Of a DNA stretch of 60,088 bases, positions 60,058 through 60,088 are shown piece by piece. Within the stretch, counting starts at the first letter, position 1; each line of letters starts with the position of its first letter. The position numbers and the translations under genes are program-made. Origin of the DNA: Prolixibacteraceae bacterium (GTDB lineage Bacteria > Bacteroidota > Bacteroidia > Bacteroidales > Prolixibacteraceae); the NCBI GenBank assembly GCA_019163175.1, contig JAFLKN010000031.1, positions 1 to 60,088 of the forward strand, written 5' to 3'. Below the pieces are notes generated by a model. That model saw only the letters and a program-made list of their open reading frames with translations. It made no database searches and had not been told where the DNA came from.

Positions 60058-60088
60058 GGAGAGATGGCAGAGTGGTCGAACGCGGCGG
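60058..60088 (+). tRNA. tRNA-Ser, 5' part only
   Basis: The first 31 bases, beginning GGAGAGATGGCAGAGTGGTC, show the acceptor strand and the D arm with the AGTGGTCGAACGCGGCGG pattern typical of class II tRNA-Ser. The anticodon lies outside the window, so the isoacceptor cannot be named. Confidence 0.88.

Overview
The window comes from a Gram-negative member of the Bacteroidota, most likely the Marinilabiliales/Prolixibacteraceae group. This is inferred from a SusC/SusD pair with a full polysaccharide utilisation locus (PUL), Bacteroidota-type -7 promoter boxes (TAnnTTTG), a surE-lpxB cluster, HU, and lipoproteins and signal peptides of Bacteroidota style. Base composition is about 40% GC by eye. 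The species cannot be fixed from this sequence.

Left end (1-5500): a cut galT, a GntR-type sugar regulator and galM form a small galactose module. Identical 16-bp operator-like sites lie on both sides of the regulator gene. An acyl-CoA synthetase and a small secreted protein follow on the + strand.

Centre-left (5504-29311, all - strand): one continuous pectin PUL of about 23.7 kb. Reading in the direction of transcription it holds a possible 42-residue membrane peptide, GH105, SusC, SusD, a strong hairpin, a LamG-like protein, a PL10-like lyase, an SGNH esterase, a GH28, a PL10-GH140 fusion, an STN-esterase fusion, CE12, an alpha/beta-hydrolase esterase, CE8, GH43, CE8, GH28 and CE12. Together these would remove methyl and acetyl groups from homogalacturonan, cut the backbone by lyase and hydrolase, remove apiose and arabinose/xylose side groups, and finish unsaturated oligomers in the periplasm. 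No rhamnogalacturonan-specific set (GH78, GH106, PL9, PL11) is present. The fused pectate lyase-apiosidase points to an apiose-bearing galacturonan such as the apiogalacturonan of seagrass or duckweed. No dedicated regulator lies inside the locus.

Centre and right (29646-60088) is mostly housekeeping: lpxB, a small membrane protein, surE, a lipoprotein with a GH127-like C-terminal domain, MATE and MFS exporters, YccF, cysH, an RsmF-like rRNA methylase, a PQQ-propeller protein, pepD, sdaA, two paralogous tetratricopeptide-like envelope proteins, a PAP2 phosphatase, mazG, htpG, a cysteine-desulfurase-like enzyme, a GH36 alpha-galactosidase, dipeptidyl peptidase III, trmH, HU and the first 31 bases of a tRNA-Ser. 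A short AT-rich accessory patch (about 42.2-45.0 kb) carries an MmeI-like restriction-modification gene with an internal deletion and a PHP-domain protein.

Between genes there are several structured or repetitive elements. Two copies of a composite element have CGTCCG-N34-CGGACG followed by REP-like hairpins. A perfect 38-bp palindrome sits beside a REP-associated transposase remnant. Degenerate short-period repeats have lengthened some naive reading frames. A large two-tier hairpin ends three bases before the sdaA start codon, and a folded leader precedes the MATE gene.
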